From: Neptuniibacter halophilus
GTDB lineage: Bacteria > Pseudomonadota > Gammaproteobacteria > Pseudomonadales > Balneatricaceae
Length of the DNA: 64,000 nt
Assembly (NCBI RefSeq): GCF_030295765.1
Contig: NZ_AP027292.1
Location: forward strand, 3,720,001-3,784,000
Reading direction: 5' to 3'
Shown here: positions 62,399-64,000 of the stretch, piece after piece
Layout of the letters: the number at the start of each line of letters is the position of its first letter
Position numbering within the stretch: the first letter of the stretch is position 1
Notes under the pieces: generated by a model
What the model saw: the letters and a program-made list of their open reading frames with translations, nothing else
What the model was told of the DNA's origin: nothing
The model's database searches: none
Program-made: the position numbers and the translations under genes

Positions 62399-63183
62399 GG
62401 CGCTACGGCCTTAGAGAACAGGGTGTAGAAATTCTGACTGGTCTGCTCAGCCAACTGCTCCAGACTCACACCTTTCAGATCAGCAATACACTGCGCCACT
62501 TCGACTACATATTTCGGCTCATTTTTCTTGCCCCTGTGCGGCACGGGTGCGAGGTAAGGCGCGTCAGTTTCGATAAGAATACGTTCCAGCGGTACCTGAC
62601 GAACCACATCACGCAGCTCTTCTGCATTGCGGAAGGTAGTAATACCGGAAAATGAGATGTAGTAGTTCATATCCAGCGCCGCTTTAGCCATCTCCCAGCT
62701 TTCAGTAAAGCAGTGCAGGACACCCCCGGATTCTGGATTACCGTGCGCCTTAATCAGCGCCAGCGTATCTTCCCGGGCATCGCGGGTATGCACAATCACC
62801 GGTAGCTTCAGCTCAGCCGCAGCCTCCAGATGGGTCTGAAAGCTCTGCTGCTGCAATGCGAACTGCTCAGGGCAATCCTGATAGAAGTAATCAAGCCCGG
62901 TCTCACCAATCGCAACCACCTGCGGCTGACTGGCCAGCGCAAGCAACTGCTCTTTTGTGGCGAGGCCTTCATCAATATTCAGCGGGTGAACACCCAGCGA
63001 TGCAAAAATTGCCGGATTATCTTGGATCAGTTCACACATAGGGCCAAACTGACTGAGGGAGATCGATACGCACAGCATCGCATTAACCCGGCGCTCAAAA
63101 GCCGCCTGCAGCATGGCATTAAAATCGTGGTTATACGGGGACAGGTCCACCTTGTCGAGGTGACAGTGGGAATCAATGAACAT
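62395..63183 (-). CDS. TatD-family metal-dependent hydrolase
   Basis: 262 residues. Metal ligands of the TIM-barrel amidohydrolase fold are visible: DSHCHL near the N-terminus, GETGLDYFY, VIVHTRDARED and ETDAPYLAP at the C-terminal end. It may act as a 3'-5' exonuclease on DNA damage sites, as other TatD proteins do. It lies in the conserved order holB-pilZ-tatD. Gene name by family position only (YcfH/TatD-type). Confidence 0.93.
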   Translation of the reverse strand: MFIDSHCHLDKVDLSPYNHDFNAMLQAAFERRVNAMLCVSISLSQFGPMCELIQDNPAIFASLGVHPLNIDEGLATKEQLLALASQPQVVAIGETGLDYFYQDCPEQFALQQQSFQTHLEAAAELKLPVIVHTRDAREDTLALIKAHGNPESGGVLHCFTESWEMAKAALDMNYYISFSGITTFRNAEELRDVVRQVPLERILIETDAPYLAPVPHRGKKNEPKYVVEVAQCIADLKGVSLEQLAEQTSQNFYTLFSKAVAP

Positions 63184-63227
63184 CGTGGTTTGAACTAGCT
63201 CGGTCTGGTCTGGCCCGAGAGGCCTGA

Positions 63228-63578
63228 TTACAGGGCGTTGGTTTTCCGCCCTGAACTTAAGGCGCCTGCCAGATAGGTTTCAATTTTGCTGATCAGCGTG
63301 GAGTCATCAGGAGATAACTGAATCCCGATACCCGGTGTACGGCCGCCCTGAGCGCCTTTAGGCGTCACCCAGATCACCTTACCGGTCACCGGGATCTTAT
63401 CGCCCTCTTCCATAAGCTCCAGCAGCATAAACACCTCTTCACCCAGGTGATAGGAACGCAGCGTCGGAATGAACAGTCCACCGTTGGTTATATACGGCAG
63501 ATAGGCCTGGTACAGCTCTTCTTTCGTTTTGATCGTTAACGACAGGATGCCGTGACTTAAACGGGGTACCGCTACCAT
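63228..63578 (-). CDS. pilZ: PilZ-domain type IV pilus protein
   Basis: 116 residues. LSLTIKTKEELYQAYLPYI is the PilZ-protein start and VIWVTPKGAQGGRTPGIGIQL the core. The RxxxR c-di-GMP-binding motif of canonical PilZ domains is not present, as in the pilus-biogenesis PilZ of Pseudomonas, which works through FimX/PilB partners. AAGGAG precedes the ATG. It lies 15 bp after holB, as in Pseudomonas. Confidence 0.93.
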   Translation of the reverse strand: MVAVPRLSHGILSLTIKTKEELYQAYLPYITNGGLFIPTLRSYHLGEEVFMLLELMEEGDKIPVTGKVIWVTPKGAQGGRTPGIGIQLSPDDSTLISKIETYLAGALSSGRKTNAL

Positions 63579-63593
63579 ACTGTTCAGATCTCC

Positions 63594-64000
63594 TTATTTG
63601 AGCAACGCAGCCCATTCCAGAAGTATACACTCAAGCAGCAACTGCTTATTCGGGTTCTGTCTTTGCAGTATAGCTCTGCGTTCTTCATGAACCTTGTCTG
63701 CTAACCTGAAGATTCTAACCGGGTCAGTTTTTTTCGCAACTGCCGTAAGCATATTCCGCGCATCATCCTGACGGATACTTTCGGCATCCTGACACAATGC
63801 TCCTCTGGCCACATCGGTCAGCAAGCTGTAAAACCAGCCCAGCAACAACTCCAGATCATGTTTCTGCCAGCTTTGCGCCACCTCTAGCGGTGAACGCCGC
63901 TGTTTCAGGATATCCGCCAGCCCGCGAATCAACTGCGCACGCTCTTCAGCCAGATCTTTTTCTATGTACGCGAGGGCCTCTTTTGGCGCCCCACGATTGA
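63594..64000 (-). CDS. holB: DNA polymerase III delta' subunit, C-terminal part (gene continues beyond window)
   Basis: The frame enters from the right edge (NRGAPKEALAYIEKDLAEE) and ends at TAA 63594 after LLLECILLEWAALLK. The visible 135 codons match the C-terminal helical clamp-loader collar domain of delta'. The order holB-pilZ-tatD supports the call; the ATP-binding-like domain is outside the window. Confidence 0.88.
   Translation of the reverse strand, partial: NRGAPKEALAYIEKDLAEERAQLIRGLADILKQRRSPLEVAQSWQKHDLELLLGWFYSLLTDVARGALCQDAESIRQDDARNMLTAVAKKTDPVRIFRLADKVHEERRAILQRQNPNKQLLLECILLEWAALLK

Overview
The window looks like chromosomal DNA of a marine gammaproteobacterium, most likely an Oceanospirillales-type organism (inferred, genus not resolved). 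The evidence is the conserved gammaproteobacterial blocks uvrC-pgsA-tRNA(Gly-Cys-Leu), tusDCB-tusE, and holB-pilZ-tatD, plus a giant acidic repetitive surface-type protein with an N-terminal LEPR-XLL motif. I see no insertion sequence, integrase, phage gene or CRISPR array.

Region 1 (1-24719, minus strand) is a single uninterrupted reading frame of at least 8,239 codons that starts at 24719 and runs off the left edge. It encodes a giant beta-solenoid/RTX-like protein built from several repeat classes: a super-repeat of about 560 codons (about 18-22.6 kb), shorter solenoid repeats (about 10-18 kb), and a repeat of 324-325 codons (about 4.4-9.9 kb). Open frames on the other strand inside this gene are antisense shadows. 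Divergent from it, across 533 bp rich in palindromes, lies a VpsR-like sigma-54-type regulator (25253-26680), the obvious candidate regulator.

Region 2 (26.9-32.4 kb) holds redox and detoxification genes: a TesB-like thioesterase with its MarR regulator and two matching palindromes, an old-yellow-enzyme ene-reductase, a flavodoxin-fold NAD(P)H oxidoreductase, a YghU-type glutathione transferase and a LysR regulator.

Region 3 (32.4-44.5 kb, minus strand) carries an RND tripartite efflux operon followed by a seven-gene arsenic operon: arsC-arsR fusion, arsH, acr3, DUF318 permease, thioredoxin-like protein, ArsJ-associated GAPDH, arsJ. This set can reduce arsenate and export arsenite, and can also convert arsenate to 1-arseno-3-phosphoglycerate and export that. 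Region 4 (44.6-47.9 kb) has a decayed thioesterase, an ABM-domain protein, a second close copy of the ene-reductase, and two headless LysR remnants fused end to end. The two ene-reductase copies are direct repeats flanking about 17 kb of resistance genes.

Region 5 (48.0-64.0 kb) is conserved housekeeping: three tRNAs, pgsA, uvrC, a DUF1853 protein, a 43-residue membrane protein, a 3-hydroxyisobutyrate-dehydrogenase-like enzyme, a TlpA-like thioredoxin, an alanine-glyoxylate-type aminotransferase, mtnN, truC, a YccA-type membrane protein, the tRNA 2-thiolation relay tusDCBE, cheW, yjbQ, mdh (with an unusual C-terminal tail), a radical SAM enzyme, tatD, pilZ and the 3' part of holB.
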